From positions 62,001 through 126,000 of the forward strand of contig JARFXQ010000009.1 of assembly GCA_029194725.1 (NCBI GenBank): 64,000 nucleotides of DNA. Reading direction: 5' to 3'. This document shows positions 8,016-16,923 of the stretch, piece after piece (position 1 is the stretch's first letter; each line of letters starts with the position of its first letter). This DNA comes from Nitrospira sp. (GTDB taxonomy: Bacteria; Nitrospirota; Nitrospiria; Nitrospirales; Nitrospiraceae). Below the pieces are notes generated by a model that saw nothing but the letters and a program-made list of their open reading frames with translations, was not told the origin of the DNA and did no database searches. The translations under genes were made by a program, and so were the position numbers.

Positions 8016-9356
8016 ATGAGCCGCTCCACACGTATCTTTCAATTTGCGAAGCAGGACCTCTGGACCGGGGATCTGACGACCATGCCATTGGTCCAGCGGT
8101 TGGGTACTCAGGCGCTTCGGCTGGCTACCGCCGTCGGCATGGAGTTCCGTCATCGACTGCTCGATGCACGGGCAGCCGGTCTGGTCTACACGACGTTGCT
8201 GTCGTTGGTGCCGTTTCTCGCCGTGATGTTCTCGGTGCTGAAAGCCTTCGGCGTCCATCATGTGATTGAACCCTTCTTGGGCCAGGCCTTGGATCCGTTG
8301 GGCCCAAAGGGCAAGGAAATCACCGCCACCATCATCGGCTTTGTGGACAATATCAAAATCGGCGTGCTGGGGGTCGCCGGCATCGCCGGCCTGTTCTATA
8401 CAGCCTATTCGCTGATCGACAAGATCGAGCAGGCCTTGAACGCGATCTGGCAGGTCAAGCAGGGACGGACTTGGAGCCGAAAGTTTGCCGACTATTTGAG
8501 CGCCGTCCTCGTGGGACCGGTCCTGATCTTTAGCGCGTTCGGCTTGCTGGCCTCGCTCCAAAGCAACACTGTGGTCCAGCATCTCATAGGATTGGAGCCG
8601 TTTGGAACGCTGCTGGTATGGAGCGGCGAAGTGGTTCCCTTCTTGATGCTCTGTGCCGTGTTCACGTTCTTCTATAAGATGATCCCCAATACGCAGGTTC
8701 AAATCCGTTCAGCAGCCATCGGGGGTGTTTCTGCGGCGATCCTCTGGATCATCGTCGGGGAAGCGTTCGCTAAATTCGTGGCGGCCTCCGCCAATTACAG
8801 CGCCATCTATTCGAGCTTCGCCGTGCTCATGCTGTTCCTGCTGTGGCTCTACACCGGTTGGATGATCGTGCTGGTTGGGGCGCAGTTCTCCTTTTTTCAC
8901 CAATATCCAACAGCCTATTTGTCCCGCCTGCTCTGGGAGCAGGGCACGCACGTCTTTCGTGAACAACTGGCTCTGAAAGTATTGCGAGTTCTGGGGCATC
9001 ATTACCTCAAGGGGGACCGCCCGTTGAAGCTGCCGGAGCTGTCGAGCGAACTGAACATTCCCTTGTCTCTGGTGGAGGAAGAAGTGGAACGTCTCACTGA
9101 GAATGGGTTCGTGGGCCGACTTCAGCAACCGGAAGGGGTAAGCCTCATCAAGTCGCCGGACCTGATCTTCGTGAAAGAAGTTCTGGATTCCGTTCGCAAC
9201 GGAACCCCGCCCTGGATAGTACCCCACCTCGAGACAACCGATCCTGTGTCTGTCCTCTTGCGGCATCGCGATAAGGTGGTGGAGCGGGCGTTAGCTGGTG
9301 AAACCGTGCAATCGCTGCTACAAGATCAACCGTCGTCTCAATCCACGAAGTCCTGA
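8016..9356 (+). CDS. YihY/BrkB family inner-membrane protein with C-terminal winged helix
   Basis: 446-residue polytopic membrane protein of the YihY/virulence-factor-BrkB (UPF0761) family. The family block GLVYTTLLSLVPFLAVMFSVL lies near residue 50. Several further membrane helices follow up to about residue 300, including AAILWIIVGEAFAKFV and AVLMLFLLWLYTGWMIVLVG. The soluble C-terminal part (about 320-420) resembles a winged-helix fold (LKLPELSSELNIP...VERLTENGFV). Its role in other bacteria is uncertain; it is not a ribonuclease despite old naming. Start at 8016 is preceded by AGGGAGAGCAGG; an in-frame ATG at 7920 lacks support. Confidence 0.88.
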   Translation: MSRSTRIFQFAKQDLWTGDLTTMPLVQRLGTQALRLATAVGMEFRHRLLDARAAGLVYTTLLSLVPFLAVMFSVLKAFGVHHVIEPFLGQALDPLGPKGKEITATIIGFVDNIKIGVLGVAGIAGLFYTAYSLIDKIEQALNAIWQVKQGRTWSRKFADYLSAVLVGPVLIFSAFGLLASLQSNTVVQHLIGLEPFGTLLVWSGEVVPFLMLCAVFTFFYKMIPNTQVQIRSAAIGGVSAAILWIIVGEAFAKFVAASANYSAIYSSFAVLMLFLLWLYTGWMIVLVGAQFSFFHQYPTAYLSRLLWEQGTHVFREQLALKVLRVLGHHYLKGDRPLKLPELSSELNIPLSLVEEEVERLTENGFVGRLQQPEGVSLIKSPDLIFVKEVLDSVRNGTPPWIVPHLETTDPVSVLLRHRDKVVERALAGETVQSLLQDQPSSQSTKS

Positions 9357-9447
9357 GGGTATGAAGAGGAGTTGTGTGACTGCCGATGATTGCTAGGAGT
9401 GCTGTTCTCTCTGTCTCTAGGTCAAGGTGGAAGACGGACAGATCTCT

Positions 9448-9936
9448 TTACGGCTGTCTTTCTGCTTGTGGTCTGTCCTGGTTCTTGCCGAACGATCGCA
9501 CATAGAGTAAGACCTCCCAGGCTTCTTCTTCGGTCAACACTAACGGAATGAATTTGGCCATTGCCGTGCCTTTGCTACCGTTCTTCAAGATCCAGAAGAG
9601 TTCACCATCCGTTCTGGCTGCTTGCCAGTCCTTATCGGTGAAATCCCGCGGCAAGGGACCCTTGAGTGTGCCCTGCTCAATATCAACTCCCAATCCCTTG
9701 CCGTCTCTTCCGTGGCACGTTGCACAGAATGCTTTCCCTTGAAAGAGCTGTTTCCCCTTTTCAATCATGGCCTCAGTTACGGGCAGCGGGTTCCTCCAGG
9801 TTTTCGCCTCCTGGAGTTGATCAACGGGGACTCGTGGTTTGAGGACTGCTTCATCAGATCCAAAGACGGAGGCATCCCATAAGGCGAGCGCTATTGCCGT
9901 AAGGACTAGAGACCGGCACAGCGCTCTTCCTCTCAT
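9448..9936 (-). CDS. periplasmic monohaem cytochrome c
   Basis: 162-residue class I cytochrome c with an N-terminal signal peptide (LVLTAIALALWDASVFG) for export. One haem site CATCH is near residue 71, followed by GRDGKGLG. Candidate distal Met ligand lies in TAMAKF near residue 125, and the C-terminal helix LTEEEAWEVLLYVRSF is typical. It is a soluble electron carrier in the periplasm; the partner is not identifiable. The next minus-strand gene (DUF1264 type) starts about 610 bp upstream, so the two may or may not be co-transcribed. Confidence 0.9.
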   Translation of the reverse strand: MRGRALCRSLVLTAIALALWDASVFGSDEAVLKPRVPVDQLQEAKTWRNPLPVTEAMIEKGKQLFQGKAFCATCHGRDGKGLGVDIEQGTLKGPLPRDFTDKDWQAARTDGELFWILKNGSKGTAMAKFIPLVLTEEEAWEVLLYVRSFGKNQDRPQAERQP

Positions 9937-10022
9937 GTCGTTACCCTCTCACAAGGGAGGATCGTTGCCCTAGCCATCCCTTGTCTAGTGGCAGATGGTC
10001 GGACTAGACTTCTCCGTTCAGG

Positions 10023-10544
10023 TTACTTGTCAGAATAGCCAGGGAACTTGTGTCCGAGGGATTGCGGGAAGCTCACCGTGCCGTCGGGGAACTCTTGCCC
10101 ATGCTGCCACAGGTGATAGATCACGCCGTCTGTCCCTGCCGCGGCTTCCGCCACCTTGGCGGCCTGGTCCGGAGGCATGTCCAGGACTTGAACTCGGCCG
10201 GTCGCGATCTCCACCTTATGATCATGGAAATGGCGGTGCCACTGAATGGCGGGAAGCTTTCTGGTGAGATCTTTGGCGATGAAATACTCGATCCCGACCA
10301 AGGGGGCCTTGGGATCGGTGGATTCGAAGAGGAGACATTGAAGGATCTTGTCGGAAATGCCTTTGCAATAATGATGGTAGGGACCGCCCGCTGTTCCATC
10401 CGCCATCATATGCGGCGCCTGGACATGAATGTCGTATCCGATGGCCGGACTTGTTGGTTCCCCGCCCACCGCCTTCTGGGTTGCAACTCCACTCCATCCG
10501 ACCGCAGCGATCGCCACGAGGACCAGTAGACCTTTTCTCATCAC
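10023..10544 (-). CDS. DUF1264 (OBAP-like) secreted protein
   Basis: 173 residues: N-terminal signal segment (LLVLVAIAAVGWSGVAT) followed by the DUF1264 domain known from plant oil-body-associated proteins and bacterial homologues. Typical blocks are HMMADGTAGGPYHHYCK, QCLLFES, PLVGIEYFIAK and QWHRHFHDH. The His-rich segments could bind metal, but this is inference; the biochemical function of the family is not established. Start is preceded by AGGAGGTTTGTTGTG, a strong ribosome site. Confidence 0.85.
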   Translation of the reverse strand: MMRKGLLVLVAIAAVGWSGVATQKAVGGEPTSPAIGYDIHVQAPHMMADGTAGGPYHHYCKGISDKILQCLLFESTDPKAPLVGIEYFIAKDLTRKLPAIQWHRHFHDHKVEIATGRVQVLDMPPDQAAKVAEAAAGTDGVIYHLWQHGQEFPDGTVSFPQSLGHKFPGYSDK

Positions 10545-10696
10545 AACAAACCTCCTAGGCCTGAGGGTGTTCTCGTCTAGCCCATCTAGGTAGAGAACGC
10601 CGCCTCATTCGATGAATCGTTAGAGAGACCTCATGGACAAAGGATTCGACCATTCTGTAAGCGCCAACTACCAGGAAAAAGCTGCGCGATGTTCGA

Positions 10697-11461
10697 CTAA
10701 GCGGGTAGGGTTGACGAAGATGGAGAATTGGGTCTGGTCGGTGTAACGAGGTGTTGGGGTTGAGGCGTGATCATCCCTTGAGCATCCATGAGCTCAAACA
10801 TCAAACAGCACTTCAGCCTTCCGCACACGCCCAGCAAGCGAGGGTCGTCGATCGGCAGATCGAGCCTTTTGGCCTGCTTGGCGGAGATAGGCCTCACATC
10901 GGTCAGAAAACTCGCGCAGCACAGTACAAGCCCGCAGGTATCGATGCCACCAAGCCGCCTCGCTTCTTCGCGTACACCGACTTGACGCATTTCGATGCGT
11001 CCGCCGAATCGACGTGCCAGGTCTCGGACCAGTTCTCGAAAATCGATCCGGTCCTCTGCTGTGTAAACAAAGGTCAATTGCCGGCGGTCTAGGGCGCCAT
11101 ACACCTCGAATAGCTTGAGGCGGATCCCAAGATCCATCGCTTTCGATCGGCAATAGGTGGTCGCCTCCTGAGAGAGACGCTCAAGCCTGGCGATCAACGC
11201 CGTTTCTTCAGAATTAGGCTTGCGCAAAATTGTTTTCATCGCTCGCATGGGAGGGATGAAGGGCGTCAAGTAGGGCTCCATGTAGACGATCCCGTAGGTG
11301 ACTTCGTCTTCCACCTCGATCAGGACCGGGTCGCCGTTGCGCAATGACACACCAGCAGAGTCTACCTTCTTGACCTCCCCACGGTTCCTGACCTTCACTC
11401 CAACCAAACGGACCGAGGTGGGATAGGTGTGAGCGAGTTGTGCAGCAAGTGAAGATTCCAT
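10697..11461 (-). CDS. PSP1 domain protein (RicT/YaaT-like)
   Basis: 254-residue PSP1/RicT-type protein. In Bacillus, RicT with RicA and RicF carries Fe-S clusters and assists RNA processing. The family signature is present: VGVKVRNRGEV at the N-terminus and the cysteine cluster TCGLVLCCASFL plus GVCGRLKCCLMFEL (about residues 180-225), the likely cluster ligands. The LSxxAxxxC pattern around ATTYCRSKAMDLG is also typical. The frame is open for 20 codons further upstream; the ATG at 11461 is chosen because homology begins there. The C-terminal 25 residues are Pro/Ser/Thr rich. In many genomes the gene sits beside DNA polymerase III delta-prime, which is not the case here. Confidence 0.88.
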   Translation of the reverse strand: MESSLAAQLAHTYPTSVRLVGVKVRNRGEVKKVDSAGVSLRNGDPVLIEVEDEVTYGIVYMEPYLTPFIPPMRAMKTILRKPNSEETALIARLERLSQEATTYCRSKAMDLGIRLKLFEVYGALDRRQLTFVYTAEDRIDFRELVRDLARRFGGRIEMRQVGVREEARRLGGIDTCGLVLCCASFLTDVRPISAKQAKRLDLPIDDPRLLGVCGRLKCCLMFELMDAQGMITPQPQHLVTPTRPNSPSSSTLPA

Positions 11462-11648
11462 AGGCCGATCATACACAAATTTCGTCGACGTGGGAACTGC
11501 TAAGAGAGCGGTAGAGACCAAAAGTAGTCGGAGCTGTTCATCAAGGTGAAACCTTGTAAGCTATGGATGTACAAAGATAAAATGGTCAACACTCGACCTA
11601 CCTGTTATGGTAGGCTAAGTCAAATGTAGGGGGAATCGGGAGCGAGTT

Positions 11649-11927
11649 ATGGGGACGATGATCAGCGAACGAAAGAAGATGTTGCGTATTCCCAATAGGG
11701 TTGTCCTTCCGTTTGGTTACCGGATTGTAGTTCGACAGTTATCCGATGCGGAAATGGACAAGCGTGATGCGAATGCCGATGGAATTTGGGATGACGACAC
11801 CAAGACGATCTATGTTCGGAAGCGACTTCCTGTGACCCGCCGACGGTACATTCTTGCACACGAGCTGGGTCACGCCTGGCTGGACTGGCAACACCGGTAC
11901 ATGGACGATGGCAAGGCCAGCACGTAG
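11649..11927 (+). CDS. small HELGH zinc-peptidase-like protein
   Basis: 92 residues only. It contains the zinc-binding signature LAHELGHAWLDWQH (about residues 70-83) preceded by TIYVRKRLPVTRRRYI, as in ImmA/IrrE (DUF955) peptidases. The domain is minimal: it ends 10 residues after the HExxH, so the third zinc ligand expected further downstream is absent. It may be a truncated or regulatory form. The gene stands alone between minus-strand genes with start ATG at 11649 (or 11658) after GGGAGCGAGTT. Confidence 0.65.
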   Translation: MGTMISERKKMLRIPNRVVLPFGYRIVVRQLSDAEMDKRDANADGIWDDDTKTIYVRKRLPVTRRRYILAHELGHAWLDWQHRYMDDGKAST

Positions 11928-11940
11928 GGGCCGGAACAGA

Positions 11941-12411
11941 TCAGGCCTCAGCCAACTTTATGATATGTCTCCATTCGAGGAGAGTAACCGGCTGAACTGA
12001 GAGCCGTGACCCTTTCTGCAGCAGCACCATTCCGTTCAGTTTGGTTTCTTTCCGCAATTCATCCAATGCCACGGACCGAGGAAGTTTCCGAACATACTTA
12101 ATGTCGACCATATCCCATCTGGGTGCGGATGGGTTGCTCTCTGGGTCGTAGTGCTTGTCCTTTTTGTCGAATTGTGTCGGATCAGGGTAGGCGGTCTTGA
12201 CGACTTCTGCGATGCCTACGACCGCTGGTGGATCAGCGTTGCTGTGGTAAAAGAGGACTCGATCGCCGACTGCCATGTTGCGCATGAAATTACGAGCTTG
12301 ATAGTTGCGCACTCCGTCCCAACAGGTGGTTTGGTGAGGAGATCGCGCCAAATCGTCGATGGCGAATGTGGCAGGCTCAGACTTCATCAACCAATATCCT
12401 TTTGGTCCCAT
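11941..12411 (-). CDS. EVE domain-containing protein (YTH/PUA-like)
   Basis: 156-residue single EVE domain, a PUA-like fold that reads modified bases in nucleic acids. Hallmarks: WLMKSEPATFAIDDLA at the N-terminus, WDGVRNYQARN, MAVGDRVLFYHSNA, VVGIAEV, then WDMVDIKYV. The binding target here is unknown. Start at 12411 follows AGAAGGA; 42 further upstream codons have no homology. It is convergent with the HELGH gene. Confidence 0.92.
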   Translation of the reverse strand: MGPKGYWLMKSEPATFAIDDLARSPHQTTCWDGVRNYQARNFMRNMAVGDRVLFYHSNADPPAVVGIAEVVKTAYPDPTQFDKKDKHYDPESNPSAPRWDMVDIKYVRKLPRSVALDELRKETKLNGMVLLQKGSRLSVQPVTLLEWRHIIKLAEA

Positions 12412-12617
12412 TCCTTCTGCTTCTTTCTGATCCTTGCGCGAATAGACTCTCCAAATACAGGAAGTGCGCTGGTTATGGAGGTGGGGGTTGATGGACTCCC
12501 CCTTTATGATCAAGCACGTAGATCTCGCGTGCTGCATCTCGACATTCCTGCGGAACTAGAGAGAATCCGGCCGTGATACAGCTATTCACCGATGAGCGGA
12601 TCCTGAGAAGCATGGGT

Positions 12618-12989
12618 CTAGTTTCTTTCGGTTGAACGAGATTCAATAAACTCGATCAGGGCCTGATAGGTCAGCTCTCTTGTTTTCGCCTTAGTCATGC
12701 TCCGACCATCAAGGTTTCCTTCCAGCCAGATCTGATTAGCGATCGGTTCAGCTGCTTCATTACAGAGATCCCACAGATCATGGAGGACAGATTCCGGCAA
12801 GCCTACTTGGATGCCTTCCGATTCAATGCGATCGTCCAGCAGAGCGAGAAGGTCGGACAAGGCCTGATCGGGGCGATACGGAAGAGCGGTAAAGCCGAAC
12901 TGTGCTTGAGCATGCTGCTCTTGCGTGGCCTGATCAACAAGATCCCGCATGTACTCTTTGAGCAGACCAATGACGTGGCCCGAAAACAT
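12618..12989 (-). CDS. hypothetical protein, 123 aa
   Basis: 123-residue acidic, probably all-helical protein of unknown function. No signal peptide, membrane segment or metal-binding motif is seen. The C-terminal part (TKAKTRELTYQALIEFIES) is strongly amphipathic. An ATG start at 12989 has a weak upstream purine stretch. The coding frame is plausible from length and composition, but I recognise no family. Confidence 0.55.
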   Translation of the reverse strand: MFSGHVIGLLKEYMRDLVDQATQEQHAQAQFGFTALPYRPDQALSDLLALLDDRIESEGIQVGLPESVLHDLWDLCNEAAEPIANQIWLEGNLDGRSMTKAKTRELTYQALIEFIESRSTERN

Positions 12990-13561
12990 GATCGGCTGTC
13001 CTATGAGCTATTATCGAGGTTTTTTAGGGAAGGAGCAAGCTCGGCCGAGCTTGTTAAGCGAATCATCCAGGATAGTATTGGCGATGATCTTATTGTTGTG
13101 CGGGGGCGGAATGTGGGAGGTGGTGATTGAGCGGGGGTACACCTCGCTGACTCGGTATGAGCGACGACCTCTCCCTGGCTATCTCATGTTCGGCAGGGTA
13201 GGTGTACCCGCGCACGAGCAAATCTACGCCTTTTGACTAAACGCGCAAGACCCAAAGATGGCCTTATGCGGGAGTCCATTTGGGCTAGGGCCAAAGGACC
13301 GGAAGGATCTGTCGGTGACGGTGCGCTGCATAGATCGAGAAAGGGCCATAGCCACGCGATATGAACCGGACGATCCAATCGACATGCGCCTTGCCAAAGT
13401 GTCGGATCTTTGTCAGTGAAGCTCTTGATTCATCGGACAGCGGCATATTAGTTTCTATCCGTTCGCAAGGGAACACCAAATGGGTCTCCATGCTCGTCGG
13501 AGAGATCAGCCGCCACATAGCCAGAGCGACGGTGCCCTGATTAACCAAAAGGAGAGATTGC
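12990..13561. other. 570-bp gap with inverted repeats
   Basis: No convincing gene. It holds an 18-bp perfect palindrome (13036-13053) and, 80 bp further, a pair of 10-bp inverted repeats (13135-13144 and 13200-13209) enclosing 55 bp. A minus-strand frame (13285-13563) overlaps the thrH start and lacks a ribosome site. The stretch just before 13562 holds the thrH ribosome site (AAAGGAGAG). Confidence 0.5.
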
Positions 13562-14185
13562 ATGCAGAAGCCTGTGGTGGTGTGTTTGGATCTGGAAGGG
13601 GTGCTCGTACCGGAGATCTGGATCAATGTGGCAGTGAAGACGGGCCTCGACGAGTTGAAAATCACCACCCGTGAGATGCCCGATTACGATAAGCTCATGC
13701 GGCAGCGGTTGGACATACTCGATCGACAGGCATTGAAGATCGGGGATATTCAGGATGTGATCGCTAAAATGGGTCCTTTAGATGGGGCGACTGACTTCCT
13801 CGCGTGGCTGCGGGAGCGTTGTCAGGTCATTATATTGTCGGACACGTTTTATCAATTCGCCCAGCCGCTTATGCGACAGCTGGGCTTCCCAACTCTCCTC
13901 TGCAATCAGCTGGAAATCGACGCGAACGGCCGCATCATGAACTACCATATGAGAATGCAGGACCCCAAGAAGCATGCGGTGGCTGCGCTCAAATCGCTGA
14001 ATTTCTTTACCATGGCTGCCGGTGATTCGTACAACGACACGGCGATGCTGGGCGAAGCCGACGCTGGATTTTTCTTTCGGCCACCGGACCATTTGCCGAA
14101 GGAATTTCCTCGGTTTCCCGTGACACAGCACTACGTTGAACTTCAGGAGAGACTTGCGCAGGCCGGCCAGTTCACAGCATGGTGA
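13562..14185 (+). CDS. thrH: ThrH: phosphoserine phosphatase / homoserine phosphotransferase
   Basis: 207-residue HAD-superfamily enzyme matching the Pseudomonas ThrH type nearly motif for motif. Motif I is CLDLEGVLVPEIWI (nucleophile Asp about residue 10), motif II is VIILSDTFYQF (Ser), motif III Lys lies in DPKKHAV, and motif IV is AAGDSYNDTAML. ThrH can dephosphorylate phosphoserine and move phosphate to homoserine, linking serine and threonine synthesis. The cytoplasmic enzyme has the family's usual length. Start ATG follows AAAGGAGAGATTGC. Confidence 0.93.
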   Translation: MQKPVVVCLDLEGVLVPEIWINVAVKTGLDELKITTREMPDYDKLMRQRLDILDRQALKIGDIQDVIAKMGPLDGATDFLAWLRERCQVIILSDTFYQFAQPLMRQLGFPTLLCNQLEIDANGRIMNYHMRMQDPKKHAVAALKSLNFFTMAAGDSYNDTAMLGEADAGFFFRPPDHLPKEFPRFPVTQHYVELQERLAQAGQFTAW

Positions 14186-14243
14186 AGTCTCGTCACTGGC
14201 GAAGTCTCGCTACGGTGGTGAGGTGAGTAGAGGGTACGACGGC

Positions 14244-15944
14244 CTAAAAGTTTATCCATAACTGGACATAAGCCCAATCTTGTCCAGCTGCAGTTCGCCC
14301 GAGGTTTTTAGAAATATATGAGCCAGGCCACAGATGACCATAGCCACCTTGAAAGGCTACCATGCCATTCATGATGAAATGGGTCCAGACGACATCAATC
14401 TCGTCACCAATATCGGTCTCGGTGTTGCCCGGCTGTGAGAAGACATAGACCCCCTGACTTGCGCGATACCAATTATCTCGGGCATTGGCGAGGTGCAGGT
14501 TTGTGTACCACAGCTCGATGTGATCACTCATCGTGGGTCGGGCTTGTATGTTGGCGGAGAAACTGATCATGTTCTTCCACGCTTGTACGTCCATATACCC
14601 CATGTGAATGTGATTCGTTGGAAAGAAGTTTTCAAACGTGTTGGCGGTCTTACAAGGACCATAGGCTGAATTTAACGTGCAGTTTGCACCGCTGTCTCCA
14701 GAGGCATAGTCAAAATTGAAGGCTATGCGAGGTTTCCAGGGCAAGTTGAATGCTGTGTACCCGATCCAGTTCCTGGTCGCCAATGCACTGATGTGGAGAC
14801 ACTTACCCTCACCTCCTGGAGGACCGCACAGACTGCTTGCGCTGGCAGCTGTGTCCCCCATCTGTCCGAACTGATAGACCACTTCGCTGGAAAGATCGAA
14901 GTAACCTTTCTTCATGGCTACCCTGGCACCGAGGGTATGGCGATTCTGATCGCCGTGCTTAGGGGTACCCAACCCCTGAGAGGAAATGGCGCCTCCACCG
15001 ATGTTGTTGTAGTAGTAGATATAGTACGGTTCGATAAGAAAACCCGGTACAGTCTTGATCTGATTGTAAAATATGATCAGGTCGGCATCACCGTGGGCAT
15101 TGTCGACGATGTTTGCTTGACCGCTGCCGACGGCAGCCCCTTGGAGGAGGTCCGTTTCTGCCGTTCGAAACCAGCCGACATGAGATTCCACTATGCTGTT
15201 ACTGTATTGCATCATGACCCCGTCAAACGAGAAGCCGGTGTTGGACCAATCAAAGTGACCGAACAAACTCTGATCGCCGAAGACCAGATACTGCCGACCG
15301 GCCTTGAGCCCCAGACCCTGTATGCCGACAAAGTTACGAATCAACATGTAGCCGGCTCGCACTCCGAGTGTGCAGACCGGCCTCTGGCCAGGATCAGGCG
15401 TGGCCCCACAGGTTTGGATCGAAGGGTCTCCGTTGTTCCCAGCCCCACCGGGGCCGACCGGCGTGCCGTTTCCACCCCAGGTGCGAGAATCAATGAGCTC
15501 CAGGTAAAAGTTGACGTTGGGTGACAGATCGTAGCCGATGCCCAACCGGATCATCTGCTGGACGAATTGATCGGTGGCGCTGCCGGGCAGGCTATTTGGA
15601 GCAATACCAGGGGCGTTACATTGTCCGCTGGCGCCGATGCCACCGCCGAAACAGACGTTGTTGCGGTATTCGGGTCGTACCCGCAGATCCGCGCGGAGCC
15701 AGAGGTTTCTAATATCGAAGTTTCTGCCGATCTGTGGATCGAACAGTTCGTACGCTTCTTTTTGAGGTATGCCACGCCCGATGACGATAGGATTGGTAAT
15801 CTTTTCGCCTTCGGGCAATTCGAAGGCGCCCTCGGTTGGACTACAGAGGGTAAATGGTCCGACCGCCGCCGTTATCGCCGCGAGGAGGACCGTCCTCCAG
15901 GATGGCCAGACTATCGGTTTCGGAATCGTTCTTACGGTACCCAT
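14244..15944 (-). CDS. alginate export family outer-membrane porin
   Basis: 566-residue outer-membrane beta-barrel. A signal peptide lies within the first about 40 residues (TVLLAAITAAVGPFTLC...). Repeated amphipathic strands with alternating aromatic residues follow, ending in VQLWINF with the C-terminal Phe typical of barrels. Domain features match the alginate-export (AlgE-like, PF13372) family: LWLRADLRVRPEYR, YLELIDSRTWG, KAGRQYLVFGD, FNFDYASGD and HIELWYTNLHLA. Gly/Asn-rich loops (about residues 95-110 and 165-190) are probably extracellular. The family name does not prove alginate transport; such porins are common in nitrite oxidisers lacking alginate. Three cysteine pairs in loops are unusual for a porin. 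Confidence 0.85.
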   Translation of the reverse strand: MGTVRTIPKPIVWPSWRTVLLAAITAAVGPFTLCSPTEGAFELPEGEKITNPIVIGRGIPQKEAYELFDPQIGRNFDIRNLWLRADLRVRPEYRNNVCFGGGIGASGQCNAPGIAPNSLPGSATDQFVQQMIRLGIGYDLSPNVNFYLELIDSRTWGGNGTPVGPGGAGNNGDPSIQTCGATPDPGQRPVCTLGVRAGYMLIRNFVGIQGLGLKAGRQYLVFGDQSLFGHFDWSNTGFSFDGVMMQYSNSIVESHVGWFRTAETDLLQGAAVGSGQANIVDNAHGDADLIIFYNQIKTVPGFLIEPYYIYYYNNIGGGAISSQGLGTPKHGDQNRHTLGARVAMKKGYFDLSSEVVYQFGQMGDTAASASSLCGPPGGEGKCLHISALATRNWIGYTAFNLPWKPRIAFNFDYASGDSGANCTLNSAYGPCKTANTFENFFPTNHIHMGYMDVQAWKNMISFSANIQARPTMSDHIELWYTNLHLANARDNWYRASQGVYVFSQPGNTETDIGDEIDVVWTHFIMNGMVAFQGGYGHLWPGSYISKNLGRTAAGQDWAYVQLWINF

Positions 15945-16129
15945 GCCCTGAACAAGAGATGGTCGGCTCGCGCAGGCCCTTCAGCACGATGAAAAAGAAT
16001 GGGTAACGAGATGCCCGTATATATGATTATCTATATAACGTCAATGGGAGGGTGCGATGAGGGCCGAAGAATAGAGGGGAAGCTATGTCCGTGTCCGCTT
16101 CGTGAAGCAAACGCACTGATCATTCTCGG
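15945..16129. other. AT-rich upstream region of the porin
   Basis: 185 bp between the porin start and the end of tatA. It contains an AT-rich patch around 16018-16040 (GTATATATGATTATCTATATAACG) that could carry the porin promoter on the minus strand. No gene is seen. Confidence 0.35.
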
Positions 16130-16429
16130 TTACATAGGACCAGATTTGCTAACAGACGCCGCGGCCTCTTCGGGTGGTTTACCGGCAGCGGTGATCTCGT
16201 CTTCGGCTTCCTTCATGGAAGCTTGAAAGTCCTGTTCGACCATTTTGACTTCTTGCTGAATCATATTTAGCTCCGGTTCCACCGACTTGCGAAGATCCTC
16301 GGCTGTATCTTTAAAGCCCTTAATGGCTTTCCCAACTTGACGTCCGACTTCGGGAAGCTGTTTCGGGCCGAATAAGAGAAAGGCGATGACCAGAATAATT
16401 AAGATCTCGCTGGCTCCCAATCCAAACAT
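16130..16429 (-). CDS. tatA: TatA/TatE family twin-arginine translocase subunit
   Basis: 99 residues with a single N-terminal membrane helix (EILIILVIAFLLFG). This is followed by the hinge and amphipathic helix [21 protein letters not shown] that defines the TatA family, then an acidic coiled tail ending KPPEEAAASVSKSG. It forms the pore-like assembly of the Tat pathway, which exports folded proteins. A second paralogue lies directly upstream on the same strand (16497-16781), 67 bp away. tatC is not in the window. The Pro-Lys-Gln form at the hinge is close to TatB proteins too, so A/B assignment is tentative. Confidence 0.9.
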   Translation of the reverse strand: MFGLGASEILIILVIAFLLFGPKQLPEVGRQVGKAIKGFKDTAEDLRKSVEPELNMIQQEVKMVEQDFQASMKEAEDEITAAGKPPEEAAASVSKSGPM

Positions 16430-16496
16430 GATTCAAGATAGTAGTCGTAATCCCGTTAAGCCCTCAGGTCCAGTCGTCGCAGCACACTCAGGCCTG

Positions 16497-16781
16497 CTAC
16501 CCTTGTTTCACCTGGTCCGGTTGCGCCGCTTGAGGGGCTGGCGATTGCGTGGTTGCTGATCGGGTGTTGACCTGACTGGAGGAGGCGGACTGCGACTGGG
16601 CCTGCTCAGCTTGTTCGACCGGTGTCACGTCAATAGCATCGGCCTCGTGTACGGACTTCTTGAAGCCTTTGATAGCTTTACCGAGGCCTTCTCCCAATTG
16701 GGGAAGTTTACCCGCGCCGAAAATGATCAAGACAATGATCAAAATCAGCAGTAATTCCATCCAGCCAAATGAACCGAACAT
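16497..16781 (-). CDS. tatA: TatA family twin-arginine translocase subunit (second copy)
   Basis: 94 residues: N-terminal membrane helix ([15 protein letters not shown]), hinge [21 protein letters not shown], then a low-complexity Gln/Ser/Ala tail. The FGxxKLPxLGxGLGKAIxGFK block is the canonical TatA signature, so this copy is the clearer TatA. It probably forms a two-gene unit with the downstream paralogue; having two TatA-like proteins is common outside enterobacteria. Start ATG follows GAGGGTTCG. Confidence 0.93.
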   Translation of the reverse strand: MFGSFGWMELLLILIIVLIIFGAGKLPQLGEGLGKAIKGFKKSVHEADAIDVTPVEQAEQAQSQSASSSQVNTRSATTQSPAPQAAQPDQVKQG

Positions 16782-16923
16782 CGAACCCTCTCATGAAGCA
16801 GTATGTACGGACTTCGACCTGTTATGCTACGAAAACGGAGGGACTTCTCGTCCCCTTCATTCGTCTCGAAGGCTATAGGAAGATTACCGGACAAGTCAAG
16901 ATGAAGAGGTGGGTCAGTCGGCG

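Noticed and set aside
13036..13053. 18-bp palindrome as a terminator
   Set aside because: No loop and no T-run on either side, so a factor-independent terminator is unlikely; listed only as unexplained structure.
13285..13563. Minus-strand frame divergent from thrH
   Set aside because: Its start overlaps the thrH start codon, it has no ribosome site, and the product resembles no family.
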